DNA of 64,000 nt from Aeromicrobium fastidiosum (GCF_017876595.1 NZ_JAGIOG010000001.1:2356001-2420000); one strand, 5' to 3'. Positions 9,185-17,925 are shown, numbered from the stretch's first letter. Notes: a model not told the origin generated them from the letters alone. A program made the numbers and translations.

Positions 9185-9529
9185 TCAGCCGGTGCCGGAT
9201 CCGGGATGGACGCGCCCCGACTCGTCGATCGTGTGGCCCTCCGCGAGCAGCAGCGGCGTCGCGACGTCCCGGTGCTGGCGGTAGAGGTGTCCGCTGGCGG
9301 GCAGCACCCGCCACCACGGCAGACCGGGCACGCGGCGCAGGACGTTCGCGACCGCCTGGCCGGCGCCGGGGTGGCCGGCCTCCAGGGCCACCTCGCCGTA
9401 CGTCACGAGCTCGCCGGGCTCCAGCGCCGCGACGACGTCGACGACGTGCTGCTGGAACGGGCTGAGGTGCTCGGGTGGATCGGCGTGACCGCCGCCGGGG
9501 AGCGGGAGTACGGACTCGTCGCTGGTCAT
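9185..9529 (-). CDS. alkyltransferase-like (ATL) DNA repair protein
   Basis: A 114-residue protein with the DNA-binding domain of O6-alkylguanine alkyltransferase: FQQHVVDVVAALEPGELVTYGEVA, then GQAVANVLRRV and PGLPWWRVLPASG. The catalytic Cys of the PCHRV motif is Trp, as in ATL proteins, which bind O6-alkylguanine and hand it to nucleotide excision repair instead of removing the alkyl group. The next residue is also Trp instead of His. It is divergent from the bestrophin gene. Confidence 0.85.
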   Translation of the reverse strand: MTSDESVLPLPGGGHADPPEHLSPFQQHVVDVVAALEPGELVTYGEVALEAGHPGAGQAVANVLRRVPGLPWWRVLPASGHLYRQHRDVATPLLLAEGHTIDESGRVHPGSGTG

Positions 9530-9616
9530 GCGACCAGTGAACCCGACGCTCGGTCGACGTGCCGGTGTGAGCCTTCTCGCGCGGACAACCGGGCGTCCGC
9601 CACCCACACTGGACGC

Positions 9617-10516
9617 ATGATCACGTCGCGGCTGCCCAGGACGACCACGGTCTGGCGGCCGTTGCTCGTGCCGCTCGCGGTGCTGCTGACGTGGGACGTG
9701 GGCGTCACGATCGCCTTCAAGACCGGCGTCGTGGAGTTCCGCGGCATCGAGATCCAGTACACGCTCTACGGCACGGCGATCGCGCTGTTCCTCGGGTTCA
9801 TGGTCAACGCCTCGTACGCACGCTGGTGGGAGGCGCGGACGCTGTGGGGCAGCATCGTCAACCACTCGCGCAACCTGGCGCGGCAGACCACGACGCTGCT
9901 CGACACCACGGTGCCCAGCGCGCGACCCGAGATCGTCGACCAGATGGTGCGCGCGCAGATCGCGTACGTCCAGGCGCTGCGCACCTCGCTGCGCGAGCAG
10001 CCCCTGCCGCCGGAGGTCGACGTCTACCTCGACGAGTCGGCCGTCGCCACGGTGCGCGCCGCGACCAACGCCCCGACCGCGGTGCTCTCGCACGCCGGAC
10101 GGCTGCTGACCGAGGCGTACCGACGCGGCATGGTCAGCGACATCGCGCGCGTGCAGGTCGAGAGCACGTTGAGCGTCCTGACGGACTCGCAGGGCGGGCT
10201 CGAGCGCATCAAGAAGACCCCGCTGCCGGTGCAGTACCGGTTCCTGCCGTCGTTCTTCGCCCGGGCGTTCTGTGTCGTCCTGCCGTTCGCGGTCTACCAG
10301 GACCTGCAGTGGTGGACGCCGATCGGCTCGGGCCTCGTGGGCATGATGTTCCTGCTCGCGGTGCAGGTCGGGCGCGACCTGGCCGATCCGTTCCTCGACC
10401 GCGTGCACGACGTGCCGATGACCGCGATCTGCCGATCGATCGAGATCGACCTGCTCGAGATGATCGGCGCGGAGACGCCCGAGGCCGTGGCACCCGTCAA
10501 CGAGGTGCTCTGGTGA
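9617..10516 (+). CDS. bestrophin-family channel protein
   Basis: A 299-residue membrane protein of the bacterial bestrophin (UPF0187) family. It has two N-terminal membrane helices (about 15-35 and 50-70) with the conserved FLGFMVNASYARWWEARTLWG block, two more near 215-260, and the terminal LADPFLDRVHDVPMTAICRSIEIDLL. Bacterial homologues form pentameric ion channels; selectivity varies between anions and cations. The ATG follows CACACT by 6 bases, possibly leaderless. Confidence 0.88.
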   Translation: MITSRLPRTTTVWRPLLVPLAVLLTWDVGVTIAFKTGVVEFRGIEIQYTLYGTAIALFLGFMVNASYARWWEARTLWGSIVNHSRNLARQTTTLLDTTVPSARPEIVDQMVRAQIAYVQALRTSLREQPLPPEVDVYLDESAVATVRAATNAPTAVLSHAGRLLTEAYRRGMVSDIARVQVESTLSVLTDSQGGLERIKKTPLPVQYRFLPSFFARAFCVVLPFAVYQDLQWWTPIGSGLVGMMFLLAVQVGRDLADPFLDRVHDVPMTAICRSIEIDLLEMIGAETPEAVAPVNEVLW

Positions 10517-10560
10517 CGATGTGGCAGGTTGCATCCCGGTAGGCCGGGTACGCGCCGGCC

Positions 10561-10956
10561 ATGACCGACACCCACCGCTTCGAGTTCGACTGGCAGCCGA
10601 GCTATCGGCACGCCGCACGGCTGTTCGGCGTGACGCCGCGGCGGGCGTGGGTGAAGGTGGGCGACGGACGGCTGATCGTCCGCTTCGGCGGGTGGACGCT
10701 CACCTCGGCCCTCGACAATGTCGCGGGCACCGACGTCACGGGGCCGTACGCCTTCGTCAAGACGGCCGGTCCGCCGCACCTGTCATTGGCCGATCGAGGG
10801 ATCACGTTCGCGACCAACGGGGAGCGGGGCCTGTGCGTTTCGTTCCGCGAGCCCGTGCCGGGCATCGACCCGACGCGGCGCATCCGTCACCCCGGAGCGA
10901 CGATCACGGTGGCGGACGTCGACGGGCTCGCCCGCGCCCTCGGACACCCGTCCTGA
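10561..10956 (+). CDS. conserved hypothetical protein
   Basis: A 131-residue soluble protein with repeated short strands (FEFDWQPSYRHAARLFG, VKVGDGRLIVRFGGWTLTS, GVCVSFREPVPGID-like segments). The pattern suggests a compact beta sandwich with a PH-like look. Proteins of this appearance are common single-copy unknowns in actinobacteria. It starts 44 bases after the bestrophin stop on the same strand. No function can be assigned. Confidence 0.7.
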   Translation: MTDTHRFEFDWQPSYRHAARLFGVTPRRAWVKVGDGRLIVRFGGWTLTSALDNVAGTDVTGPYAFVKTAGPPHLSLADRGITFATNGERGLCVSFREPVPGIDPTRRIRHPGATITVADVDGLARALGHPS

Positions 10957-10963
10957 CGGCCCA

Positions 10964-10992
10964 TTGACGCGACACTTGTTTTTTGCAAGTGT
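10964..10992 (+). promoter_or_regulatory. promoter with operator palindrome for the VOC-HxlR pair
   Basis: A perfect 7-bp inverted repeat, ACACTTG (10972-10978) and CAAGTGT (10986-10992), has a 7-base T-rich spacer. TTGACG (10964-10969) can serve as -35, and 17 bases later AAGTGT (10987-10992) as -10, so the palindrome occupies the spacer and -10. A protein bound there would block RNA polymerase. The HxlR regulator encoded downstream is the obvious candidate. Confidence 0.55.
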
Positions 10993-11028
10993 GAGGCGAA
11001 CCACGTCACCCACTAGATGGAGCCCGTC

Positions 11029-11463
11029 ATGACCCAGATGTTCGTCAACCTGCCCGTGACCGACCTGGAGCGGGCGAAGGCGTTCTACACCGCGCTCGGA
11101 TTCACGATCAACCCCAAGTTCACCGACCACAACGCGGCCTGCGTCGTCGTCGAGGACGGGCACCACTACCTCATGATCCTGGTGCGGGAGTTCTTCCAGA
11201 CGTTCACCGACGTGCCGATCGGCGACCCTCGCACCGGCCCCACCGTCGCGGTCGCCTTCTTCCTCGACAGCCGCGAGGAGGTCGACGGCGTGGCCGAGCG
11301 TGGCCTTGCGGCCGGTGGCTCGGAGCCCAAGGAGGCCGCCGACTACGGCTTCATGTACCAGCGCCAGCTGCTCGACCCCGACGGCAACTTCCTCGAGCTG
11401 GGCTGGATGGACCCGGTCGCTGCTGAGCAGGGCCCCGACGCCCACGTCGGCCAGCAGGACTGA
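11029..11463 (+). CDS. VOC-family (glyoxalase-like) protein
   Basis: A 144-residue vicinal-oxygen-chelate protein with two beta-alpha-beta-beta-beta modules: FVNLPVTDLERAKAFYTALGF at the start and LLDPDGNFLELGWMD near the end. It looks like the PhnB/YodA-type extradiol-like subgroup with unknown substrate; possible roles are antibiotic resistance or metabolite repair. ATG 11029 is chosen because GGAG lies about 7 bases upstream; ATG 11017 is a weaker alternative. It forms an operon with the HxlR gene 5 bases downstream. Confidence 0.85.
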   Translation: MTQMFVNLPVTDLERAKAFYTALGFTINPKFTDHNAACVVVEDGHHYLMILVREFFQTFTDVPIGDPRTGPTVAVAFFLDSREEVDGVAERGLAAGGSEPKEAADYGFMYQRQLLDPDGNFLELGWMDPVAAEQGPDAHVGQQD

Positions 11464-11468
11464 GGTCG

Positions 11469-12110
11469 GTGGCCGCACGTGAGTACGGCCAGTACTGCGG
11501 TGTCACACGCGCTCTCGAGCTGGTGGGGGAGCGGTGGGCGCTGCTGATCGTCCGCGACCTGCTGGTCGGTCCGCGACGCTACGGCGAGCTGGCCGAGGGG
11601 CTGCCCCGCATCCCGAGCAACATCCTCGCGGCGCGGCTCAAGGACCTCCAGGCCGCCGGCATCCTGCGCCGTGCGCCTCGCTCCCGGGTCGTGGTCTACG
11701 AGCTGACGCCGTACGGTCGTGAGCTCGAGCCGGTCGTGCTGGCGCTCGGGGCGTGGGGCTTCAAGGCCATGGGTGATCCCCGCGAGGGGCAGGTCATCAC
11801 GTCCGACTCCATGACGATGGCGCTGCGGACGGCGTTCCGTCCGCACGTCGCGGCCGATCTGCCCCCGACCTCGTACCTCGCGCACCTCGGCCCGGCCGAG
11901 CTGCTCGTGCGGGTTGACGGTTCCCGGCTCGCCGTCTCGAGCGGCGACGCACCGGCCGACCTGACGTTCGCGGCGGGTCCGGGCATCCGTCGGCTCATCT
12001 CGGGCGAGCTCTCGGCCGGCCGCGCGATCGAGACCGGTGAGGTCGAGGTGCTGCACGGCCATCGCGACCTGCTGGCGCGCTTCGCGAGCACCTTCCACCT
12101 GGCCGCGTGA
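11469..12110 (+). CDS. HxlR-family regulator with SCP2-like C-terminal domain
   Basis: A 213-residue protein. Residues 1-100 are a winged helix-turn-helix of the HxlR/DUF24 type (YCGVTRALELVGERWALLIVRDLL, the cysteine near position 11 being a possible redox sensor). Residues ~120-213 resemble an SCP2 sterol-carrier fold (ADLTFAAGPGIRRLISGELS), a combination seen in some actinobacterial HxlR proteins. It probably senses a hydrophobic or electrophilic compound and controls the upstream VOC gene. The GTG start lies 5 bases after the VOC stop. Confidence 0.85.
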   Translation: MAAREYGQYCGVTRALELVGERWALLIVRDLLVGPRRYGELAEGLPRIPSNILAARLKDLQAAGILRRAPRSRVVVYELTPYGRELEPVVLALGAWGFKAMGDPREGQVITSDSMTMALRTAFRPHVAADLPPTSYLAHLGPAELLVRVDGSRLAVSSGDAPADLTFAAGPGIRRLISGELSAGRAIETGEVEVLHGHRDLLARFASTFHLAA

Positions 12111-12160
12111 GCTGCTGAACGAAGGCCCGCGACTCTCAGGAGATTTTCAGCTGTCCGGGC

Positions 12161-12226
12161 TTGAGGGCGCCGGAGTTGCGGTCTATAAATATCCGTAGTT
12201 GAGCCGAAGGGACTCAACTCTTGAGA
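12161..12226 (+). promoter_or_regulatory. hsp20 promoter with HspR-type (HAIR) repeat
   Basis: TTGAGG (12161-12166) and TATAAA (12184-12189) form a -35/-10 pair with a 17-base spacer. GTTGAGC (12198-12204), 7 bases, then ACTCAAC (12212-12218) closely match the HspR-associated inverted repeat CTTGAGT-N7-ACTCAAG at the expected transcription start. An extra half-site CTTGAGA follows at 12220-12226, and the -35 itself reads CTTGAGG. Heat-shock repression by HspR is the likely control. Confidence 0.7.
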
Positions 12227-12239
12227 AAGGAGATCTGAC

Positions 12240-12665
12240 ATGAATGCGATGACCTTTGATCCTTTCGGCGAGCTCGACCGCCTCGCCACCGGGCTGTCCC
12301 AGCTGCGCACCGGACCACGTGCCGTGCCGGTCGACCTGGTGAAGGACGGCGACTGCTACGTGCTGAACGCCGACCTGCCCGGCGTCGATCCCGGCTCGAT
12401 CGACATCGACCTGGACGGCAACCTGCTGACGATCCGGGCCGAGCGGACGGCGACCGCCCACGAGGGTGCCCAGTGGATCGTGCAGGAACGGCGGTCCGGC
12501 AGCTACCTGCGTCAGTTCACGCTGGGTGACGGGCTCGACACCGAGCGCATCTCGGCGACGTACGACAACGGCGTGCTGTCGCTCATGATCCCGGTGAGCG
12601 AGCGCGCCAAGCCGCGCAAGATCCAGCTGACCGGCGCGGACGAGCAGGCGTCGATCGTGGCGTAG
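12240..12665 (+). CDS. Hsp20/alpha-crystallin small heat-shock protein
   Basis: A 141-residue ATP-independent holdase. The alpha-crystallin domain spans about residues 28-130 (VDLVKDGDCYVLNADLPGVDPGSIDI through VLSLMIPVSERAKPRKIQL, with the AxYxNGVL motif as ATYDNGVL). The short C-terminus lacks a clear I-x-I motif but keeps RKIQL. A strong AAAGGAGA ribosome binding site precedes the ATG. An HspR-type operator lies in its promoter. Confidence 0.93.
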   Translation: MNAMTFDPFGELDRLATGLSQLRTGPRAVPVDLVKDGDCYVLNADLPGVDPGSIDIDLDGNLLTIRAERTATAHEGAQWIVQERRSGSYLRQFTLGDGLDTERISATYDNGVLSLMIPVSERAKPRKIQLTGADEQASIVA

Positions 12666-12679
12666 CCGCTGACCGCGGA

Positions 12680-12712
12680 GAGGGGCCCGACCGGAGCGCG
12701 GCTGGGCCCCTC
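12680..12712 (+). terminator. stem-loop after hsp20
   Basis: GAGGGGCCC (12680-12688) pairs with GGGCCCCTC (12704-12712), and a small inner CCG/CGG pairing closes the loop. It starts 15 bases after the hsp20 stop. There is no T-run, as is usual for high-GC intrinsic terminators. Confidence 0.6.
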
Positions 12713-12764
12713 GCCGCCTCGCAGGCAGCGGGTTGCCGCACCGCCGTCGGGGTACGGGTGCTGC

Positions 12765-13205
12765 ATGAGTGTCAACACGACGACAGTCCGCGCGACTCCC
12801 GACGAGGTGTGGTCCGTCCTGGCGGACGGTTGGTCCTACGCCCTGTGGGTCGTCGGGGCCTCCCGCATCCGCAGCGTCGACGAAGCGTGGCCGGCTGAGG
12901 ACAGCTCGATCCACCACTCCGTCGGTGTCTGGCCGCTGCTCATCGACGACCGCACCACGGTGCTGGCATCCGTCCCGGGCCGCCGCATCCGGCTGCGGGC
13001 CAAGGGTTGGCCGCTCGGTGAGGCCGAGGTCGACATCGGCCTGACGGCGTCCGGGAGCGGCACCGAGATCACCATCGCGGAGGAGCCGACCGCAGGACCC
13101 GGCGTCCTCGTGCCCGACCCCGTGAACGATGTCGCGCTGCGCTGGCGCAACGCCGAGACGCTGCGGCGGCTCGGCTACCTCGTCGAGAACCGGCGCGCCT
13201 CGTGA
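12765..13205 (+). CDS. SRPBCC-family protein
   Basis: A 146-residue ligand-binding-type fold. It opens with SVNTTTVRATPDEVWSVLADGWSYALWVVGA, typical of polyketide cyclase/dehydratase-like SRPBCC proteins, and ends with the long helix ALRWRNAETLRRLGYLVENR. Substrate unknown. Its stop overlaps the GTG of the following membrane protein gene (GTGA), so the two are translationally coupled and may act together. Confidence 0.8.
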   Translation: MSVNTTTVRATPDEVWSVLADGWSYALWVVGASRIRSVDEAWPAEDSSIHHSVGVWPLLIDDRTTVLASVPGRRIRLRAKGWPLGEAEVDIGLTASGSGTEITIAEEPTAGPGVLVPDPVNDVALRWRNAETLRRLGYLVENRRAS

Positions 13206-13984
13206 CGGCACGACTCGATCGACGGCGGCTGGCGTGGGTGGTGCTGGCCGCGGCGGTGCTCGAGGTCATCGCGCCGATCGTGACGATCAACGGCCCCGGC
13301 AGCTCGCCCGGTGCCGGATCGGGGCCGGACCTGTTGATCACCCCGGTCGGCTGGGCGTTCTCGATCTGGGGGGTCATCTACGCCCTGGCCATCGCCCAGG
13401 CGATAGCTGTGCTGGTCGTGGGTCGCGACGGTGGCCCCACGGTGTCGCGGCGGCTGCAGGTCGACCTTGTGGTGCTCTACCTCGGCGGGGCGCTGTGGAT
13501 CGTGCTGGCCGGCTTCGACAGCAGCGCGGCCACCGCGGCGGCCCTGCTGCTGATGCTCGTCGCCGGCGTCGACGCGGTGCTCACGGTCTCGCGCGAGCAC
13601 GCCGCACCGCGCTGGCTCGCGCGGCTGACGAGGGCGTCGGTCGGCCTGTACGCAGGATGGGTGACCGCGGCGTTCTTCCTCAACGTCTCGACCGCGCTGG
13701 TCGACGCAGGAGCGGTCGAGGCCGACGACCTCGGGTGGCAGCTCGTGGCGCTCGTCATCGCCGCGGCCACGCTCGTCCTGCTGACCGTCATGACGAGGGG
13801 AGTCGTGACGTACGCGGTGGCGGGCACGTGGGCGCTGTTCGGCATCGCGGTCACCGGCGGCGCCGACGGCACCGCGGAGGTCGTCGTCACGGCAGCGGTC
13901 GCTGCCGCCGTGCTCGTGGCCTCGCTCGTCGCCGTCCGGGTGGCGGGTCGCCGCCGGGCCCCGGAGCTCAGCCCGCGTCGCTGA
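13202..13984 (+). CDS. TspO/MBR-like tryptophan-rich membrane protein
   Basis: A 260-residue membrane protein with about eight hydrophobic helices. The block [21 protein letters not shown] and the later [17 protein letters not shown] resemble the tryptophan-rich sensory/TspO-related families found in actinobacteria. A role in tetrapyrrole or stress-ligand handling would be a guess only. The GTG start overlaps the previous stop. It is convergent with the CoA-transferase operon (the ends overlap by 17 bases). Confidence 0.72.
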   Translation: MTARLDRRRLAWVVLAAAVLEVIAPIVTINGPGSSPGAGSGPDLLITPVGWAFSIWGVIYALAIAQAIAVLVVGRDGGPTVSRRLQVDLVVLYLGGALWIVLAGFDSSAATAAALLLMLVAGVDAVLTVSREHAAPRWLARLTRASVGLYAGWVTAAFFLNVSTALVDAGAVEADDLGWQLVALVIAAATLVLLTVMTRGVVTYAVAGTWALFGIAVTGGADGTAEVVVTAAVAAAVLVASLVAVRVAGRRRAPELSPRR

Positions 13985-14615
13985 GCTCGACCGTGAACGG
14001 TGCACCCGTCGCGGCACGCACCGAGTCCACGTCGTGACCCGGCGCGAGCCGCACCAGCACCAGCGCGCCGTCGCGGACGTCGAGCACCGCGCGGTCGGTG
14101 ATGACGCGGTCGACGACCCCGGCACCCGTCAGCGGCAGGGTGCACTCCTGCACGATCTTGGATGAGCCGTCCTTCGCGACGTGATCGGTCAGCACGACGA
14201 TGCGACGCGTGCCCGCCACGAGATCCATCGCGCCGCCCATCCCCTTGACCAGGGCACCGGGCACGGCCCAGTTGGCGAGGTCTCCGTTGGCGGCGACCTG
14301 CATGGCACCCAGCACCGCGATGTCGACCTTGCCGCCGCGGATCATCGCGAACGACTCGGTCGAGTCGAAGAACGAGCCGCCGGTCACGACCGTGACGGTC
14401 TGCTTGCCGGCGTTGATCAGGTCGGGGTCCTCGGTGCCCTCGACCGGGAACGGGCCCATCCCGAGGATGCCGTTCTCCGACTGCAGCGTCACCGACACCC
14501 CGTCGGGGATGTGGTTGGCCACGAGCGTCGGGATGCCGATGCCGAGGTTGACGTAATCACCGTCGCGCAGCTCGTGCGCGGCCAGCGCCGCCATCTCGTC
14601 GCGGGTCCAGCTCAT
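13968..14615 (-). CDS. 3-oxoacid CoA-transferase subunit B
   Basis: A 215-residue beta subunit of a class I CoA-transferase (AtoA/ScoB/PcaJ type), which moves CoA from succinyl-CoA or acetyl-CoA to a 3-oxoacid. The catalytic glutamate lies in [10 protein letters not shown] near residue 48. The glycine-rich [15 protein letters not shown] and [14 protein letters not shown] blocks are conserved. It overlaps subunit A by four bases (ATGA). Whether the substrate is acetoacetate or 3-oxoadipate cannot be told. Confidence 0.92.
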   Translation of the reverse strand: MSWTRDEMAALAAHELRDGDYVNLGIGIPTLVANHIPDGVSVTLQSENGILGMGPFPVEGTEDPDLINAGKQTVTVVTGGSFFDSTESFAMIRGGKVDIAVLGAMQVAANGDLANWAVPGALVKGMGGAMDLVAGTRRIVVLTDHVAKDGSSKIVQECTLPLTGAGVVDRVITDRAVLDVRDGALVLVRLAPGHDVDSVRAATGAPFTVELSDAG

Positions 14616-15316
14616 GCGGAGGCCTCCGTCGGGGGTCGGGTCGTGCGTTTCTCGATGTGCTTGGTGCGGCCGACGGTGTGCACGACCGACGTCACGTACA
14701 CGCCCGGGGTCTGCACGAGCTCGGGGTCGACGGCGTCGACGAGGTGCTCGACCTCGGCGACCGTCACGCGTCCGCAGGTCGCGACGGCGGGGTTGAAGTT
14801 GCGGGCGGCGAGGCGGTAGCGCAGGTTGCCGTACGGGTCGCCGGTGTGGGCGTGGACGAGCGACAGATCGGCGACGATCGCCCGCTCCTGCACGTATGTC
14901 ACGCCGTCGAACTCCGCGAGGGGCTTGCCGTCGGCGACGCTCGTGCCGACGCCCGTGCGGGTGTAGAAGGCCGGGATGCCCGCCCCGCCGGCCCGCATCC
15001 GCTCGGCGAGGGTGCCCTGCGGGTTGAACTCGACCTCGAGCGTCCCGTCGAGATACTGCTGCGCGAAGAGCTTGTTCTCGCCCACGTACGAGGAGATGAC
15101 CTTGGTGACCTGCTGGTTCTCGAGCAGCAGACCGAGCCCGAGGCCGTCGACGCCCATGTTGTTGGAGACGATCGTCAGGTCTCGCACGCCCGCGTCGCGC
15201 ACCGTCTCGATGAGCTCGGTGGGGATGCCGCTGAGGCCGAATCCGCCGACCGCGATCGTCATGCGGTCGCGCAGGTGCGGGGTCAGGGCGTCCGTGGCGG
15301 TGCTGGTCTTGGTCAT
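14612..15316 (-). CDS. 3-oxoacid CoA-transferase subunit A
   Basis: A 234-residue alpha subunit (AtoD/ScoA/PcaI type) with the CoA-binding [19 protein letters not shown] motif near residue 25, [15 protein letters not shown] and the [11 protein letters not shown] loop. It is the first gene of a two-gene operon with subunit B. The divergently transcribed IclR-family gene upstream and the shared palindromes in the intergenic region argue that this operon is the regulator's target. Confidence 0.93.
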   Translation of the reverse strand: MTKTSTATDALTPHLRDRMTIAVGGFGLSGIPTELIETVRDAGVRDLTIVSNNMGVDGLGLGLLLENQQVTKVISSYVGENKLFAQQYLDGTLEVEFNPQGTLAERMRAGGAGIPAFYTRTGVGTSVADGKPLAEFDGVTYVQERAIVADLSLVHAHTGDPYGNLRYRLAARNFNPAVATCGRVTVAEVEHLVDAVDPELVQTPGVYVTSVVHTVGRTKHIEKRTTRPPTEASA

Positions 15317-15346
15317 GCCATCCCCTCGTCGGGCTGCTGGTCGCTG

Positions 15347-15365
15347 GCGTCCGGTGGGCGGACGC
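15347..15365. promoter_or_regulatory. palindromic operator near the CoA-transferase start
   Basis: GCGTCCGGTGGGCGGACGC is a perfect 7-bp inverted repeat with a 5-base spacer, 31 bases upstream of the subunit A start. The same half-sites and spacing recur at 15457-15475 next to the iclR start. Two identical-architecture sites flanking a divergent promoter region fit a regulator dimer binding both. Confidence 0.6.
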
Positions 15366-15381
15366 AGTACCACTGAACCGC

Positions 15382-15414
15382 GTCGTGGACGGACCGTCAA
15401 CGACTGGCCAGTCG
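15382..15414. promoter_or_regulatory. central palindromes between iclR and the CoA-transferase operon
   Basis: A 23-base near-perfect palindrome (15382-15404, arms GTCGTGGACGG and CCGTCAACGAC, 10 of 11 matching) overlaps a perfect 14-base palindrome CGACTGGCCAGTCG (15401-15414). They sit midway between the two divergent starts. Either could be a second operator class or a coactivator site. Confidence 0.5.
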
Positions 15415-15456
15415 ACCGCACGGAAGTGCTCGGGTGACGATCGGCCAAGGCACTCA

Positions 15457-15481
15457 GCGTCCACTGGATGGACGCTATGCT
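15457..15481 (+). promoter_or_regulatory. iclR operator and -10 element
   Basis: GCGTCCACTGGATGGACGC (15457-15475) is the partner of the palindrome at 15347, with the extra outer pair A/T extending it to 8-bp arms. It abuts TATGCT (15476-15481), a good actinobacterial -10 whose transcript would start about at the iclR ATG (15489). Binding there would repress iclR itself. Confidence 0.6.
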
Positions 15482-15488
15482 GCCGGTC

Positions 15489-16259
15489 ATGACCCAGCCA
15501 CGTGATCCCGTCGCCGTCCGTCTGGGTGCCGTGCTCCGCGCGCTCGCGGCCGAGGAACCGGACGGTGGCACGACCGCGGGCCTCGCCCGACGGGCCGGCC
15601 TCGCCCGTCCGACCGCTCATCGGCTGCTCACGACACTGGCCGAGCAGGGGCTGGTCGACCGCACGGCGGCGTCCGGTCGTTGGCACCTGGGGCCCGAGCT
15701 CTACCTGCTCGGCCAGGCCGCCGCGCCGCGGTACGACGTCACCGACGCTGCCCGCGAGATCGTCTCGGAACTTGCGTCCGAGACGGGGGAGAGCGCCTTC
15801 TTCTCGATCCGGCGAGGCGACGAGACGGTGTGCCTGGTGCGCGAGGACGGCAGCTTTCCGCTGCGTTCGCACGTCCTGCACGAGGGCGTCCGCTTTCCGC
15901 TCGGCGTCGCGTCGGCGGGGCTCGTGATCCTCGCGCACCTGCCGGACCGCGACGTCGACGACTACCTGTCGCGGGTCGATCTCGGTGCGGCGTGGGGTGC
16001 GGGGCACGAGCGCTCCCCATTGGAGGCCCGCGTCGCCGAGACCCGGCGCGACGGCTATGCGACCAATCCCGGTCTCGTCGTCGAGGGCAGCTGGGGGATG
16101 GGCGCCGCGGTGTTCGACGCGCTCGGATCGCCGCGGTGGGCGCTGAGCCTGACCGGTGTCGAGTCGCGGTTCCGGTCGGAGCGGCGTGCAGAGCTGGGGA
16201 CGCTCCTGCTCGACCAGGCGCACCGGCTGGGACGCCGGCTGGCCCGACGCGACACCTGA
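15489..16259 (+). CDS. IclR-family transcriptional regulator
   Basis: A 256-residue regulator. Residues 5-70 are an IclR winged helix ([39 protein letters not shown] in pieces). Residues ~85-250 are the IclR effector domain ([60 protein letters not shown]). ATG 15489 is chosen because TATGCT lies 7 bases upstream; ATG 15468 would lie inside the operator. It presumably controls the divergent CoA-transferase genes in response to an aromatic- or ketone-derived acid. Confidence 0.88.
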   Translation: MTQPRDPVAVRLGAVLRALAAEEPDGGTTAGLARRAGLARPTAHRLLTTLAEQGLVDRTAASGRWHLGPELYLLGQAAAPRYDVTDAAREIVSELASETGESAFFSIRRGDETVCLVREDGSFPLRSHVLHEGVRFPLGVASAGLVILAHLPDRDVDDYLSRVDLGAAWGAGHERSPLEARVAETRRDGYATNPGLVVEGSWGMGAAVFDALGSPRWALSLTGVESRFRSERRAELGTLLLDQAHRLGRRLARRDT

Positions 16260-16345
16260 GGTTTGTGCCGAGTCGGGGTCGGGTACGTGCAGAGGACGCC
16301 CGTGATCGACGGGCGACCGCGCACCGCCGACGACAAGGACACGCG

Positions 16346-17869
16346 ATGACCGAACCCGACCAGCGCCCCACGACCACCGATGCCGGCATCCCGGTCGCGA
16401 GCGACGAGTACTCGTTGTCGGTCGGCCCCGACGGGCCGCTCCTGCTGCAGGACCACTACCTGATCGAGCAGATGGCCAACTTCAACCGCGAGCGCATCCC
16501 GGAGCGCCAGCCGCACGCGAAGGGCGGCGGAGCCTTTGGCACCTTCGAGGTGACCCACGACGTCAGCGAGTTCACTCGCGCGGCCGTCTTCCAGCCCGGC
16601 ACCACGACCGAGGTGCTGTCGCGGTTCTCGACCGTCGCCGGCGAGCGCGGCAGCCCGGACACGTGGCGCGATCCCCGTGGCTTCTCGCTGAAGTTCTACA
16701 CGTCCGAGGGCAACTTCGACATGGTCGGCAACAACACGCCGGTCTTCTTCATCCGCGACCCCATGAAGTTCCAGCACTTCATCCGTTCGCAGAAGCGGCG
16801 GTCCGACAACAACCTGCGCGACCACGACATGCAATGGGACTTCTGGACGGCTGTGCCCGAGTCGGCGCACCAGGTGGCGTGGCTGATGGGCGACCGTGGC
16901 ATCCCGCGCACGTGGCGCCACATGAACGGGTACTCGAGCCACACCTACTCGTGGATCAACGCCGCAGGCGAGCAGTCGTGGGTCAAGTACCACTTCAAGA
17001 CCGATCAGGGCATCGAGTGCTTCACGCAGGACGAGGCCGACCAGATGGCGTCCGCCGACACCGATTACCACCAGCGCGACCTGTTCGAGCACATCCGCGA
17101 CGGCGACCACCCCAGCTGGACGCTGCACATGCAGATCATGCCGTTCGAGGACGCCAAGACGTACCGCATCAACCCGTTCGACCTCACCAAGGTGTGGCCG
17201 CACGCCGACTACCCGCTGCACGAGGTGGGTCGCCTGACGCTGAACCGCAACGTCACCGACTACCACACCGAGATCGAGCAGGCCTCGTTCGAGCCCAACA
17301 ACTCGGTGGCCGGCACGGGCCTGTCTCCCGACAAGATGCTGCTGGCCCGCGGCTTCAGCTACTCCGACGCGCACCGCGCCCGGCTCGGCGTCAACTACCG
17401 CCAGATCCCGGTCAACCGGCCCAAGTCGCCGGTCAACAGCTACTCCAAGGACGGGCTGATGCGGATGGACAACGTGACCGACCCGGTCTACGCGCCCAAC
17501 TCGTACGGCGGTCCGGCGGCCGATCCGTCGCTGACCGACGACGGCGGTCGCTGGCGCTCGGACGGTGAGATGGTGCGCGCCGCCTACACGTTGCGGCCCG
17601 AGGACGACGACTGGACGCAGGCCGGCACGCTCGTCCGTGAGGTCATGGACGAAGCGGCGCGCGGGCGCCTGGTCGACAACGTCGTCGGCCACCTGCTCAA
17701 CGGCGTGAGCGAGCCGGTGCTGGCCCGTGCTTTCGACTACTGGACGCAGATCGACGCCGATCTCGGCGCGAAGATCCAGCAGGGCGTGCGCGACAAGGCC
17801 GACGAGAAGGACCCGAAGGCCGACGAGCAGGGCAACGACGCCCGCTCGAGCATGCAGGACAAGGCCTGA
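16346..17869 (+). CDS. katA: clade 3-type monofunctional catalase
   Basis: A 507-residue heme catalase that dismutates hydrogen peroxide. The distal His is in [13 protein letters not shown] (about residue 57), the Asn in the [14 protein letters not shown] segment, and the proximal heme-ligand Tyr in [16 protein letters not shown] (about 341). Length and a C-terminus lacking the flavodoxin-like domain mark a small-subunit catalase. The C-terminal 35 residues are charged and low complexity. The gene is convergent with an FMN-dependent hydroxyacid enzyme. Confidence 0.95.
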   Translation: MTEPDQRPTTTDAGIPVASDEYSLSVGPDGPLLLQDHYLIEQMANFNRERIPERQPHAKGGGAFGTFEVTHDVSEFTRAAVFQPGTTTEVLSRFSTVAGERGSPDTWRDPRGFSLKFYTSEGNFDMVGNNTPVFFIRDPMKFQHFIRSQKRRSDNNLRDHDMQWDFWTAVPESAHQVAWLMGDRGIPRTWRHMNGYSSHTYSWINAAGEQSWVKYHFKTDQGIECFTQDEADQMASADTDYHQRDLFEHIRDGDHPSWTLHMQIMPFEDAKTYRINPFDLTKVWPHADYPLHEVGRLTLNRNVTDYHTEIEQASFEPNNSVAGTGLSPDKMLLARGFSYSDAHRARLGVNYRQIPVNRPKSPVNSYSKDGLMRMDNVTDPVYAPNSYGGPAADPSLTDDGGRWRSDGEMVRAAYTLRPEDDDWTQAGTLVREVMDEAARGRLVDNVVGHLLNGVSEPVLARAFDYWTQIDADLGAKIQQGVRDKADEKDPKADEQGNDARSSMQDKA

Positions 17870-17889
17870 CCGCGAGGTGGGACGACGGC

Positions 17890-17925
17890 GGTGCCCGACC
17901 CGGTCAGCGTGACGGGTTGGGCACC
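17890..17925 (+). terminator. stem-loop between catalase and the convergent FMN enzyme gene
   Basis: GGTGCCCGACCCGGTCA (17890-17906) pairs with TGACGGGTTGGGCACC, leaving one mismatch and one bulge. The stem includes the stop codon and last codons of the minus-strand gene. It can serve katA termination; the overlap with coding sequence is unusual. Confidence 0.5.
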
